Shown in pieces: positions 15,859-23,496 of a stretch of 31,655 bases of DNA. The DNA is from a virus, in the IMG/VR virus record IMGVR_UViG_3300005608_000016, positions 1 through 31,655 of that record, one strand, 5' to 3'. The notes beneath the pieces were generated by a model that was given only the letters and a program-made list of their open reading frames with translations, was not told where the DNA came from and made no database searches. Position 1 is the stretch's first letter, and each line of letters opens with the position of its first letter. Made by a program: the position numbers and the translations under genes.

Positions 15859-17141
15859 TACTTTTCTCCGTAAGAATCTCGTACTAAATTTAAACCAGTA
15901 AACGCCTGAGTTGGCGTACTATAATGACACAAATCCGCTATCATATATATACCACTATCTTTCGGACTTCCTGACTGACTCTTCTTTTGAGAAGTTTCAG
16001 CAAATTTACATAAGATAAGATCACCAGCATTCAATGAAAGATCTGCATCAATTACTATATTAAGTGATAAACCAAATTTTCGCCTATAATTCTGCAGTGA
16101 TTGTCTGGAAGTCGAAACAACATCAAAACTTGTATCATTAATATCTGCTAATCCTCCTCCTGGTATAATTTTTTGTCCAACATCTTTTGTTCTATGTAAA
16201 TCAAGAGTTGCTTTATTTTTATATTCATTACTTAATACTGGAGTATCTAATCCAGCGATTATACTACTTTTTTCATAATCAAATTTGTTAAGAGTTTGAT
16301 ATACTAACTTATCATTTAAAGGATTAAAAAGATCTAATTCAGATTTATTTGCTCCCTCTTCAAACTGCTTGAGCATATCAGTGATAAGAAGAAAACTTGA
16401 TTTAAGAATTTTTCCATTATAACCAGGACTAACACGACTATCTGCAAATCCTGTCTCTTCAAATTTCTTGATTTTCTTTCCAGTCGTATCAAACATCTTA
16501 TCAAGAGATTTAAAGTTATATCCCTTAGATGTTTCCCAAAATAAAAACCCAGCACTCTTTATTCCTTCGGGCACTGATACTTTTTGAACGTCCAAACACA
16601 TTTCAAAAGGATATCTCTTATCACCATTAAATTGAATATCATTCTCTGTGGTATCTGCAAATAAATCTTTTTCAGTTTTTAATGACTTTAGTGCTTCTCT
16701 TATGATGACATCACCCCTTCCAAGATAAGAATCCACCATTCTATTTTCTAAGAGAGTATTGTCATAAGCTTCTTTTGACACAACTCTTACAGAACAGGAT
16801 GACTGATTGACTCCCTTACCAGCAAACATTGTCTTAGCGAGTCGTAGATCATCATCTCCGGATAGATCAATTTGATTACCAAACTGATCCTCTAGTTTAA
16901 GTTTAAATTTTTCTGTCCCTTGAAGTTTTATTGATTCTAAGATTCCTACAGTACCCTTTGAACCATCCTTAGACTTTGTTGCAGTTCCAGTGTCAATAAT
17001 TGTCATATCAACCGTTATATAAGGACACAACACACTCTCACGATACTCTAGAACAGGAACGCCACCTCTGATATCTACAGAGTCTTTGTTCTCATTAGAG
17101 AATACCTCTAAAATTTTGTGATTAAGTACCTTTCCTTGCAT
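15858..17141 (-). CDS. Baseplate hub protein (gp27 / gpD-like, inferred)
   Basis: This 427-aa protein starts in a TAATG overlap with the 653-aa gene. The N-terminal part (VLEYRESVLCPYITVDMTII, then GTEKFKLKLED) and C-terminal part (LNAGDLILCKF, then SGIYMIADLCHYSTPTQAFT with a final LNLVRDSYG) follow the pattern of tail hub proteins of the gp27/gpD/gp44 type. In that pattern a G-D-x-I strand and a G-x-Y-x-I-x-x-x-x-H strand end in a charged L-x-R-D. Its position between the tape-measure-like genes and the OB-fold protein also fits. The length is close to T4 gp27 (391 aa). The assignment is moderate, based on pattern and order. Confidence 0.6.
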   Translation of the reverse strand: MQGKVLNHKILEVFSNENKDSVDIRGGVPVLEYRESVLCPYITVDMTIIDTGTATKSKDGSKGTVGILESIKLQGTEKFKLKLEDQFGNQIDLSGDDDLRLAKTMFAGKGVNQSSCSVRVVSKEAYDNTLLENRMVDSYLGRGDVIIREALKSLKTEKDLFADTTENDIQFNGDKRYPFEMCLDVQKVSVPEGIKSAGFLFWETSKGYNFKSLDKMFDTTGKKIKKFEETGFADSRVSPGYNGKILKSSFLLITDMLKQFEEGANKSELDLFNPLNDKLVYQTLNKFDYEKSSIIAGLDTPVLSNEYKNKATLDLHRTKDVGQKIIPGGGLADINDTSFDVVSTSRQSLQNYRRKFGLSLNIVIDADLSLNAGDLILCKFAETSQKKSQSGSPKDSGIYMIADLCHYSTPTQAFTGLNLVRDSYGEK

Positions 17142-19102
17142 TATCCTATTTCTACAGGTTGAATCGCAATAACAACTTCTCTAGATATCATCATTCCTTG
17201 ATTATCATATGTAGTGGATCTATCTAAACCACTAGTATTATTTAACTTACCAACAGTCATCCCTGGTTTGAGTATTGTGCCGTCAGGATATACAAATATA
17301 TCATCCGCACTTTTGTCCTTAGGAATTGTGGTTGAATCTGGTTTGTTTATAGGGGATTTAGGAGTGAAGTGTTCGGGAAACTCCAACTTTTCAAGTTCTA
17401 CATCACTATTAATTTGACGTTTTTCTATGGATTCTCCACTAAAAATTGAGATGTATTTTAATATTGCATTTGCCATCTCTCTTTTTTTCTGTCCAGTGCC
17501 AAAGATATCATCTGATGATTTAGAATCCCTTTCAAGTCTTTCAATTGCTTTCTTTCTTTTTTCTTCAGGAAGATTAATAATTTTTCCTGCAGCTAATTGA
17601 TGAATCCTATCGGGATCAATCATGCCAAGGTATCCAAAGAGTTCAAAATCCTCATTATATGGAAGGATGGAACTAATATACTTTCCTATAAATTTTGCAC
17701 CAACATCAATTCCCATCCCAACTGCAAATGAACCAAGATTTTTTAAGAAGTTTTTAGGATTAAGGAGTTGCTCCTTAATAACTTTACCTATGTCAAATCT
17801 GAAATCTAATCCTTTAGTTAACTTATCAAACCCACTTTTGAATGTTCCAGTTATATTTTCAAGTGAAAATCTTGATGGTTTTGTTGTTTGTATAGATCGT
17901 AATAAATCTTCAAAACCAGTTGACATTGGCACACCTTGACGAAGAAGATCTCCTTTTAATCTTGCCCTTGCAACTCGTTGACTGGGTGGTTTTTCTCCAC
18001 CTATAAGTTCATCACCACCCTGATATCTTACCTTAGCACTTTCTCCAGCTGCTTCGGTTAACGCAGGATCAACAAACTGTGGAATAGTAGGATCTTTTAT
18101 CTTCCCCTTTTTTACATTCTCCTGTGCTTTTCGTATAAATTGTTCAAGTCCGGTTTGTGTTCCTGGCGGGGCAACAGGCAGTTGAACCCCTTTTTTACTA
18201 GCGTCAAGAGCTTTGAAGGTTCTATCAAGTGCTTCTCGTGCTGCTTTATCAAGCTCTAGAGCTTGTATTTGTTCTGGTGTTAGAGGAACACCCGTACCAG
18301 AGGCACCAGGAGCACCAGGAGTACCTACTCCAGCACCAACGGGAGTTCCTGTGAGAGTTCTTGAAAGTGATCTTGAAAGTGATTTTAAAATATTTCGCGA
18401 TTGTGTTGGAGTAAGAACTGACGGACTTCTAACAGGTGTTCTAGAAAAAATCTTGGCGGGCTTCTTAGCGGGTGTCTTTACAGGTGCGGGTATTTTTACA
18501 GGTGTTCTTGCAGGTGTCTTAACAGGAGTTTTTTTTGCCTTTGTTGCTGGTGGTGTCGCTCCAGGTGTTGTTGGTTTTACAAATGGACGATATAAACTTG
18601 CGAGCCTATATCCAAGAACGAGTATGCCACTCATCACAGTTTCAAGTACATCACTTAATTCATTGTATGGGTTCATCCTAATAACAAAATTAGCGATATT
18701 ACCAAACGTGTCTTTAATCTGAGTTCCTAACTCAACAATATCATTAAAGATGGGAACTATTACATCATCAAAATATTTTTTAAATCGAATAGCAAGTTCT
18801 TTTACTTTTTCAATTACTTGTTTTGCAAAAACAGCGATCTTATCAAGATTTTTTACAATAACACCTAACAATGTAAAACCCGCAAAACGAATGACGGTAT
18901 CTAATATATCTTGGGATTTACCTATTACTTTTTTTTGAGTTCTTTTTAAACTGAATATTTTACTTGATTCAATTTTTTTCTCTCTTTCTTCTCTTTTTTC
19001 TTTAATATCTTTCTTCTTTTTATCACTAAATCTTTTACTTCTTATATCAAAATTTTTCTTATAAGTATCGACAACAGAAGTGAACTCAGTGAGTTTAATC
19101 AT
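17141..19102 (-). CDS. Tape-measure-like tail protein, paralogue of the 621-aa protein (653 aa)
   Basis: Residues 36-85 (KREEREKKIESSKIFSLKR, then SQDILDTVIRFAGFTLLGVI) align well with residues 131-180 of the upstream 621-aa protein, including a short hydrophobic segment. Residues about 85-165 look helical. Residues about 175-230 are a Thr-Pro-Ala-Lys repeat (KTPARTPVKIPAPVKTPAKK), resembling histone-H1-like tails. The rest is helix-rich, with a second hydrophobic part around residue 470, and the C-terminus reads EVVIAIQPVEIG. The ATG overlaps the upstream stop (ATGA). The location after the chaperone pair and the first paralogue suggests a tail-interior or hub role. No enzymatic motif was seen. 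Confidence 0.6.
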   Translation of the reverse strand: MIKLTEFTSVVDTYKKNFDIRSKRFSDKKKKDIKEKREEREKKIESSKIFSLKRTQKKVIGKSQDILDTVIRFAGFTLLGVIVKNLDKIAVFAKQVIEKVKELAIRFKKYFDDVIVPIFNDIVELGTQIKDTFGNIANFVIRMNPYNELSDVLETVMSGILVLGYRLASLYRPFVKPTTPGATPPATKAKKTPVKTPARTPVKIPAPVKTPAKKPAKIFSRTPVRSPSVLTPTQSRNILKSLSRSLSRTLTGTPVGAGVGTPGAPGASGTGVPLTPEQIQALELDKAAREALDRTFKALDASKKGVQLPVAPPGTQTGLEQFIRKAQENVKKGKIKDPTIPQFVDPALTEAAGESAKVRYQGGDELIGGEKPPSQRVARARLKGDLLRQGVPMSTGFEDLLRSIQTTKPSRFSLENITGTFKSGFDKLTKGLDFRFDIGKVIKEQLLNPKNFLKNLGSFAVGMGIDVGAKFIGKYISSILPYNEDFELFGYLGMIDPDRIHQLAAGKIINLPEEKRKKAIERLERDSKSSDDIFGTGQKKREMANAILKYISIFSGESIEKRQINSDVELEKLEFPEHFTPKSPINKPDSTTIPKDKSADDIFVYPDGTILKPGMTVGKLNNTSGLDRSTTYDNQGMMISREVVIAIQPVEIG

Positions 19103-20964
19103 GATACTAAGTCCTCAATACCAAGTGCTTTACCAACCAAACCTCTCATTTGAACACCAGATGAAACTCGGAAATCTGGGATTTCATTACTAGTTTGTGT
19201 TGTTGTAGATTGTTTTGCTTGCTGCTTAATAGGAGGCAAAACAATCATTTTAGTTGAAGTGGGAGCGTATGGCGTATCAACTCCAAATAATTGTCTAATA
19301 GGTTTAAAAATAAAATCAAGATCAAATCCATCAAAGCGATCATCTACTGGTTTTCCAGTTCCACTTGGCAAACCTGGTGGTGGTAAAACAGGTGGTGGAG
19401 TAGGGGACATTTTCATCCCACTAGACTTATTATACAAGTCTTTTATAAGATCTGCAGACTTACCACCTTGCCCATAAAAACTAGTTCCTTGAATATCTCT
19501 TCCTTTATGATCAGGGCCAAATAAGTTAGGAAATGAAGCAAACTCAGGTGCTAATCTGTCGATAACTTCATCACTCATACCTTCAGACTTAAGCATTTCA
19601 GGAGTCACTCCTCTCATTCTTCTAATTCTTCTTAGTATCAATTCGTCTTGAAGTTCTGGTGTAAATTTAGTTGTGTTTAAATCAAGTCCAGCTCTCTCTG
19701 CTTCTTCTCTTAATACAACTGGCATAAATTGGTATCTTCCAGTAGCAGTTGAATTATATTCATCCTTTGCATAAACACTTTGTCCTTTATACATACCAGT
19801 TTCTTGCATATTAAGGACTTGATTGATAGTCATTTTTCCCATAGTAAGTTCTGGAATATTTCTACCTCCATAAAGAGTTCCATATCCCTTAGTCCCCTCT
19901 GCACCGGATATGGCATCAAGCATTCTTCTTTCTTCGGGACTTATATAAAATCCACTGCCTCTAGATCCGGGAAGTAATAGATTTTGGGGGATAGTTCCTG
20001 CATTTGCTGGTTGAGTTCCAGTAATAATATTAAAACTTTCACCTATTAACTCAGGTATAAAATCTGTAGTAAAACTAATCATATTATCGTCTTTGAATGA
20101 TCCACCAAATAATCCACCAAAAGGTTCCGTTTGAAGAAGAGTGCCGCCTGTTTCCTCTTGTCCTTGACGACGTTCCTCCTCTACTTCTCTTTCTAAATCT
20201 TTTTCTTCCTGTGTTTTAAATAAATCTCCAAGGAAAGGAGCTTTTTTCAAAAGTTCTCTAAAATCTGCTGTAAATTTTTTAACTTCATTTACAGTATTTG
20301 TAAACCAATCAATAACTCCCTGAATTTTTTCTCTTGCTTCTTTTAATCTCCCAGGAATGCTTCTTATAAAATTTTGTACGTTTTCTATAAACTCTTTGTT
20401 TTTAGGATTACGAAGAAAGTCAGTAACAAATTTTACTATCTGTCCTAATACTGTAAACGCTAAGAATTTTATTATTGAATCAAAGATACTCTGTGATTTT
20501 TTGATCACTTTATCTACGGTTCTGCCAATAGTAAATATTTTTCCTGCTTCAATTCTTTTTTCTCTTTCCTTTCTTTTCTCTTCAGTTTCAATTTTCTCTT
20601 CATAATCTTGCCTTTCCTTTTCTAAAGCATTGTCAGCATTAATGACTGCAATTAGTTCATTTAACTTTTCAATTATTTCTTCATTTTCACTTTCATCTTT
20701 TGGTATTAATTTATCGGGTTCAACTTTTATAACAACAGGTTCAAGAGTTTGAGATTTTATAAGATTTGGTTTTACCTGTGGTGCAGTAAATTTTTGCCCC
20801 ACTAAAGGATTTTGAAACTTTTTTGTAGATAATAATTTATTAGGATTAATTTTCTTATCTTTATCTTCTTCACGAATAGACTCTAATAAATCATCAAGAG
20901 CCTGTCCTCCTTTAGAGTCATCATCTTCTTCTCTGATTGACTTTAAAAGATCGTCTAGATTCAT
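19099..20964 (-). CDS. Tape-measure-like protein with lysozyme-like domain (621 aa)
   Basis: The N-terminus carries a tandem repeat (LDDLLKSIREED at 3-14, LDDLLESIREED at 23-34). Residues 95-180 are charged helix followed by a hydrophobic stretch (FDSIIKFLAFTVLGQIVKFV) shared with the 653-aa protein. At about residues 345-500 is a muramidase or lytic-transglycosylase-like domain: AISGAEGTKGYGTLYGG, then STATGRYQFMP, then EFASFPNLFG. These recall the SEGT, GAGRYQLL and WASLPG motifs of lambda R, so the Glu in GAEGT is the likely catalytic acid. It is the first large gene after the gp26/gp51 chaperone pair, the usual place of the tape measure gene. It probably helps the tail tip cross peptidoglycan. 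Confidence 0.65.
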   Translation of the reverse strand: MNLDDLLKSIREEDDDSKGGQALDDLLESIREEDKDKKINPNKLLSTKKFQNPLVGQKFTAPQVKPNLIKSQTLEPVVIKVEPDKLIPKDESENEEIIEKLNELIAVINADNALEKERQDYEEKIETEEKRKEREKRIEAGKIFTIGRTVDKVIKKSQSIFDSIIKFLAFTVLGQIVKFVTDFLRNPKNKEFIENVQNFIRSIPGRLKEAREKIQGVIDWFTNTVNEVKKFTADFRELLKKAPFLGDLFKTQEEKDLEREVEEERRQGQEETGGTLLQTEPFGGLFGGSFKDDNMISFTTDFIPELIGESFNIITGTQPANAGTIPQNLLLPGSRGSGFYISPEERRMLDAISGAEGTKGYGTLYGGRNIPELTMGKMTINQVLNMQETGMYKGQSVYAKDEYNSTATGRYQFMPVVLREEAERAGLDLNTTKFTPELQDELILRRIRRMRGVTPEMLKSEGMSDEVIDRLAPEFASFPNLFGPDHKGRDIQGTSFYGQGGKSADLIKDLYNKSSGMKMSPTPPPVLPPPGLPSGTGKPVDDRFDGFDLDFIFKPIRQLFGVDTPYAPTSTKMIVLPPIKQQAKQSTTTQTSNEIPDFRVSSGVQMRGLVGKALGIEDLVS

Positions 20965-21131
20965 TGCCCCTGCTGCTGTTGCATCTTAAGTTTCTCTTCC
21001 TCTAAATGTGATCTCAGAAGTTCGACATATACGTCTCTCTCCCAAGGTATCATATTTTCAATCTCTGTTAATGAGTATTTATGAAACTGAATCAAAGAAA
21101 AATTTAACTTATAGTAACTCTCCAAATTCAT
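20961..21131 (-). CDS. 51: gp51-like tail assembly chaperone ORF (56 aa), probably made as a gp26 fusion
   Basis: This ORF starts MNLESYYKLNFSLIQFHKYS and continues with LTEIENMIPWERDVYVELL before a Gln-rich end. The Y-Y-K, H-K-Y-S-L-T-E-I-E and P-W-E-R-D pattern matches the small ORFs that follow gp26-like genes in T4-like phages and serve as hub or tail assembly factors. Upstream of its ATG the frame stays open (RVALSH) back to a slippery T_TTT_TTC at 21149-21155 in gp26. A -1 shift there gives a 300-aa gp26-gp51 fusion spanning 20961-21862. The stop overlaps the next ATG (ATGA). The separate ATG has no ribosome binding site and lies in a hairpin loop. Confidence 0.7.
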   Translation of the reverse strand: MNLESYYKLNFSLIQFHKYSLTEIENMIPWERDVYVELLRSHLEEEKLKMQQQQGQ

Positions 21132-21155
21132 ATGGGAGAGTGCTACGCGAAAAAA
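21117..21155 (-). promoter_or_regulatory. Probable -1 programmed ribosomal frameshift signal
   Basis: On the minus strand the heptamer T_TTT_TTC (21155-21149) is in the correct gp26 frame for simultaneous P- and A-site slippage. A 7-nt spacer follows, then a perfect 7-bp hairpin, ACTCTCC (21141-21135) pairing with GGAGAGT (21123-21117), with an 11-nt loop. The gp26 stop TAG (21145-21143) lies in the spacer, and the -1 frame is open into the gp51-like ORF. This is the lambda G/GT arrangement. Confidence 0.75.
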
Positions 21156-21862
21156 CTTGCCAGTCCCTCCAAAACGACTTTACTACTTTTCTTTGTTTTG
21201 GGATTCAATACTTCGACTTCATGTCTCAATTTAGGCATCGTCGTAAAGAAAGACTCAATGTCTTTGAACTGAGATGAATTCATTTGCTCTAAAAATTCTG
21301 TTACTTCTTTTTTAGTGAAGTCATCAGAAGTCCATGCTTCTTCTTTTGAATATACTTTATCTATACATGATGCAATCAGATCAAATGATTGATCTACCTG
21401 ATTGTCACCATTAAAACTGAAGTTACTTTTCACAAACTGATCTAATGAAGGATACCTCATCTCCATCATTAACTTATCATCTATCTTGATTTGTTTATTG
21501 TGATCTTTATCCTTTACTACTTCAATTTCATCAATACTAATCTGCACTTCAGCGTATGTTTCTCCATCATCAGGACAGAGAACACTTACCTCAATATCTT
21601 CACCAACAGACTTACCACGAATATTAAGGAACAAATATTCAATATCAAATGTAGGAAGAGTTTCTACTTTGACACCGCGTGTCTGAATGCAGTCTTTTAA
21701 TACTGCCTTGATTGCATTGGTGATTTCCTTTGAGTCATCACTTTCAAGTGCAAGAACTAATAACTTCTCTTCTTTTACAAGAAAGGGACGATATTTAATT
21801 GTTTTTCCAGTCGAAGGCAATTCCAACTCATAAGTTGGTGTTGAAATTTTTGGTAAAGGCAT
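21143..21862 (-). CDS. 26: Baseplate hub assembly / tail chaperone gp26-like
   Basis: This 239-aa protein has the T4 gp26-type opening, with YELELPSTGKTIKYRPFLVK followed by EEKLLVLALESDD. This family of small T4-type proteins assists baseplate hub assembly and corresponds by position to tail assembly chaperones of other phages. It ends GLASFFA-stop, and the last Phe codons form a slippery heptamer (21149-21155) followed by a hairpin, so a fraction of ribosomes should produce a gp26-gp51 fusion. A late-like AATAAATA (21883-21890) lies about 20 nt before the ATG, making this the first gene of the roughly 13-kb late operon. Confidence 0.8.
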   Translation of the reverse strand: MPLPKISTPTYELELPSTGKTIKYRPFLVKEEKLLVLALESDDSKEITNAIKAVLKDCIQTRGVKVETLPTFDIEYLFLNIRGKSVGEDIEVSVLCPDDGETYAEVQISIDEIEVVKDKDHNKQIKIDDKLMMEMRYPSLDQFVKSNFSFNGDNQVDQSFDLIASCIDKVYSKEEAWTSDDFTKKEVTEFLEQMNSSQFKDIESFFTTMPKLRHEVEVLNPKTKKSSKVVLEGLASFFA

Positions 21863-21882
21863 GATATGTTATTCAGTATGTA

Positions 21883-21890
21883 TATTTATT
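21883..21890 (-). promoter_or_regulatory. Late-promoter-like octamer AATAAATA
   Basis: AATAAATA on the minus strand lies about 20 nt upstream of the gp26 ATG, immediately after the stop codon of the tube/junction gene. It is placed to drive the tail/baseplate operon down to about 9026. Confidence 0.6.
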
Positions 21891-22523
21891 CTAGTTGTTC
21901 TTACTTCTTAAGACATAGCGTGAGAAGTTAAAGTTAACTCTGCATAATAAAAGTTCAGATGCATCATAGCTTACATCCATCTGATCAATAGAGATTGGAT
22001 ATGCATTAAGGAATTTATACTCTAGATTTCTTCCCTCATAATCTCTCTCAAACTTTCTTATGAAGATATCAGTCTTATATTCGTTAGGGAAGTTTACCCT
22101 GTAACTATAATTTTCCTTTTCCGCTTCTGATAATCCACTTTCATTAACAATAAACGCAATCCAGTTCTCAAAGAAATAAATTAGATCATATTCTTTATCA
22201 ACATAGAAAGTGAAGGAAGCAGTAGGGTTATACTGTCTCCTGTATGCATGTCTTTCGGTTACACCTGTAAAATCATTATCTAAAGTATGAGTTGCTAATG
22301 AAGTTCCTGGCAATGCAGCATCTCTACATGATAATGTTAATTTTTCTCCTAAGGTTCCGGGAGAATATCCATTACCAAGTTTTAATATGCTTCTACTATA
22401 AATCCAGGATCTAACATCAGATGGAGGATTAAAGTGACACTCGTAAGTAGATGTAAGAGCAGGATTTAAAATTGAAGATTTTAATTTATCAACTGTTTTT
22501 GCCTTTGGTTTTGGCGTTGCCAT
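21891..22523 (-). CDS. Tail tube / baseplate-tube junction protein (gp19/gp54-like)
   Basis: This 210-aa protein matches the pattern of T4-type tube proteins. LSCRDAALPGTSLATHTL corresponds to the T4 gp19 stretch around CKATALPAG. A YNPTASFTFYVDKEYDLIYF strand follows, then a FFENWIAFI segment, YPISIDQMDVSYDASE, and a final VNFNFSRYVLR strand. Tube-like genes typically lie upstream of the tail chaperones, as here. Whether this is the major tube subunit, a gp54-like junction protein or another tube paralogue cannot be decided, because the main sheath/tube genes are outside the window. No clear late octamer was seen upstream. It is divergently transcribed from gp4, with start codons about 30 bp apart. 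Confidence 0.75.
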   Translation of the reverse strand: MATPKPKAKTVDKLKSSILNPALTSTYECHFNPPSDVRSWIYSRSILKLGNGYSPGTLGEKLTLSCRDAALPGTSLATHTLDNDFTGVTERHAYRRQYNPTASFTFYVDKEYDLIYFFENWIAFIVNESGLSEAEKENYSYRVNFPNEYKTDIFIRKFERDYEGRNLEYKFLNAYPISIDQMDVSYDASELLLCRVNFNFSRYVLRSKNN

Positions 22524-22530
22524 CTAAATA
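22523..22530 (+). promoter_or_regulatory. Late-promoter-like octamer TCTAAATA
   Basis: TCTAAATA on the plus strand lies about 22 nt before the gp4 ATG at 22553 and overlaps the start codon of the divergent tube-like gene. It is a degenerate match to TATAAATA. Confidence 0.45.
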
Positions 22531-22552
22531 GTTGTTACCGTATATATTATGT

Positions 22553-22996
22553 ATGGGAGTTAGTAAGAAAAGTATTTACAATCCTTCTAATCCTAAAAAA
22601 TATAAAGGAAATGCTAGCAATATTATTTGCAGAAGCAACTGGGAGAGACGTTTCTGTAAGTGGTGTGACTTAAGTGAAAGCATCCTTGAATGGGGTAGTG
22701 AAGAATTCTTCATCCCATACTTGTCACCAATTGATAAAAGAGTTCATAGATACTTTCCCGATTTTATCATAAAAGTGAAGGAAAGCACAGGACAAGTGAA
22801 GACATATGTTATTGAAGTTAAACCAAAGAAGCAAACTAAAAAACCAACTAGTAAGTCTTCTTTATTTGAGTGCAAAACCTATGCTATTAATCAAGCGAAG
22901 TGGAATGCAGCTCGTGAATGGTGTGCTGATAGATTGATTGAATTTAAAATCATCACAGAAGACGAGTTAGGTATCAATTATGGCAAGAAGGGCTAA
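22553..22996 (+). CDS. 4: Head completion protein gp4-like (PD-(D/E)XK nuclease-like)
   Basis: This 147-aa protein starts at ATG 22553 (MGVSKKSIYNPSNPKKYKGN); an in-frame upstream TTG at 22532 would add only seven unlikely residues. The sequence closely resembles T4 gp4 (head completion, 150 aa), which acts after DNA packaging. RSNWERRFCKW (E31), YFPDFIIKV (P69-D70) and YVIEVKPKK (E88-x-K90) together resemble a PD-(D/E)XK nuclease core of the TnsA or Holliday-junction-resolvase type, so nuclease activity is plausible but inferred. It is preceded by a TCTAAATA octamer. Its end overlaps the next gene by 17 nt. Confidence 0.85.
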   Translation: MGVSKKSIYNPSNPKKYKGNASNIICRSNWERRFCKWCDLSESILEWGSEEFFIPYLSPIDKRVHRYFPDFIIKVKESTGQVKTYVIEVKPKKQTKKPTSKSSLFECKTYAINQAKWNAAREWCADRLIEFKIITEDELGINYGKKG

Positions 22997-23474
22997 ACGA
23001 AGAAGATCAGGTGGGCCTTCTTATGAAGAAGTAAAGGCACAAATTGATGCAAGAGAAGAAGAGAAGCGTCTAAAACGCGAAGAACGACAATCTGCAGATG
23101 AATTCCAGTTTGAAGGACAGGTTGGCGATAATCGCATTGAACCTGAAAAAGACTCTATCAGAGACTTGGGTGATCCTGAAGAAATGATGCTTGAGATTAT
23201 GACTATCTTGAATGAAACTGTAATTATTCCTGATCTTGGTGAAGTATACACATATATCTACAACGCAAAAACCCCAAGACTTAAGTATGATCAACATCCA
23301 TTAGTCGCTGTGACTAGTGTAAATCGATGGGGGTTTAGCGGAATTAACTTTCACTGGAACCAAGTAAGAAACTACACCTGGAATGAGATACCAGGAAGTC
23401 TGCATCTCGTCAGAGAAAGTGAACTTCAATCATTACTTGACATACCTTATGCATATTATCTCACTAACCCATAA
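22980..23474 (+). CDS. Conserved phage protein of unknown function (164 aa)
   Basis: The N-terminal 45 residues are highly basic then charged (MARRAKRRRSGG, then a Lys/Arg/Glu-rich helix). The C-terminal half is a compact domain: YTYIYNAKTPRLKYDQHPLV, then WGFSGINFHWNQVRNYTWNE, ending DIPYAYYLTNP. Similar Y-D-x-x-P-L and G-F-x-G-I-N-x-H motifs occur in small proteins of many marine myophages, but I cannot name a function. It overlaps gp4 by 17 nt and precedes gp48. A basic tail suggests nucleic-acid contact, perhaps in head completion or DNA-end handling; this is speculative. Confidence 0.75.
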   Translation: MARRAKRRRSGGPSYEEVKAQIDAREEEKRLKREERQSADEFQFEGQVGDNRIEPEKDSIRDLGDPEEMMLEIMTILNETVIIPDLGEVYTYIYNAKTPRLKYDQHPLVAVTSVNRWGFSGINFHWNQVRNYTWNEIPGSLHLVRESELQSLLDIPYAYYLTNP

Positions 23475-23477
23475 ATA
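23470..23477 (+). promoter_or_regulatory. Late-promoter-like octamer CATAAATA
   Basis: CATAAATA on the plus strand overlaps the stop codon of the 164-aa gene and lies about 20 nt before the gp48 ATG at 23497. It is a close match to the T4-type late promoter. Confidence 0.6.
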
Positions 23478-23496
23478 GAAAAAAATCTTGTCTATA

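Noticed and set aside
18213-18722. 169-aa plus-strand ORF with Gly/Val repeats
   Set aside because: It is antisense to the Thr-Pro-Lys repeat of the 653-aa protein; repeat composition explains the long open frame.
22532-22552. TTG-initiated N-terminal extension of gp4
   Set aside because: The ATG at 22553 matches the T4 gp4 start (MGVSKKS) and leaves room for the late octamer.
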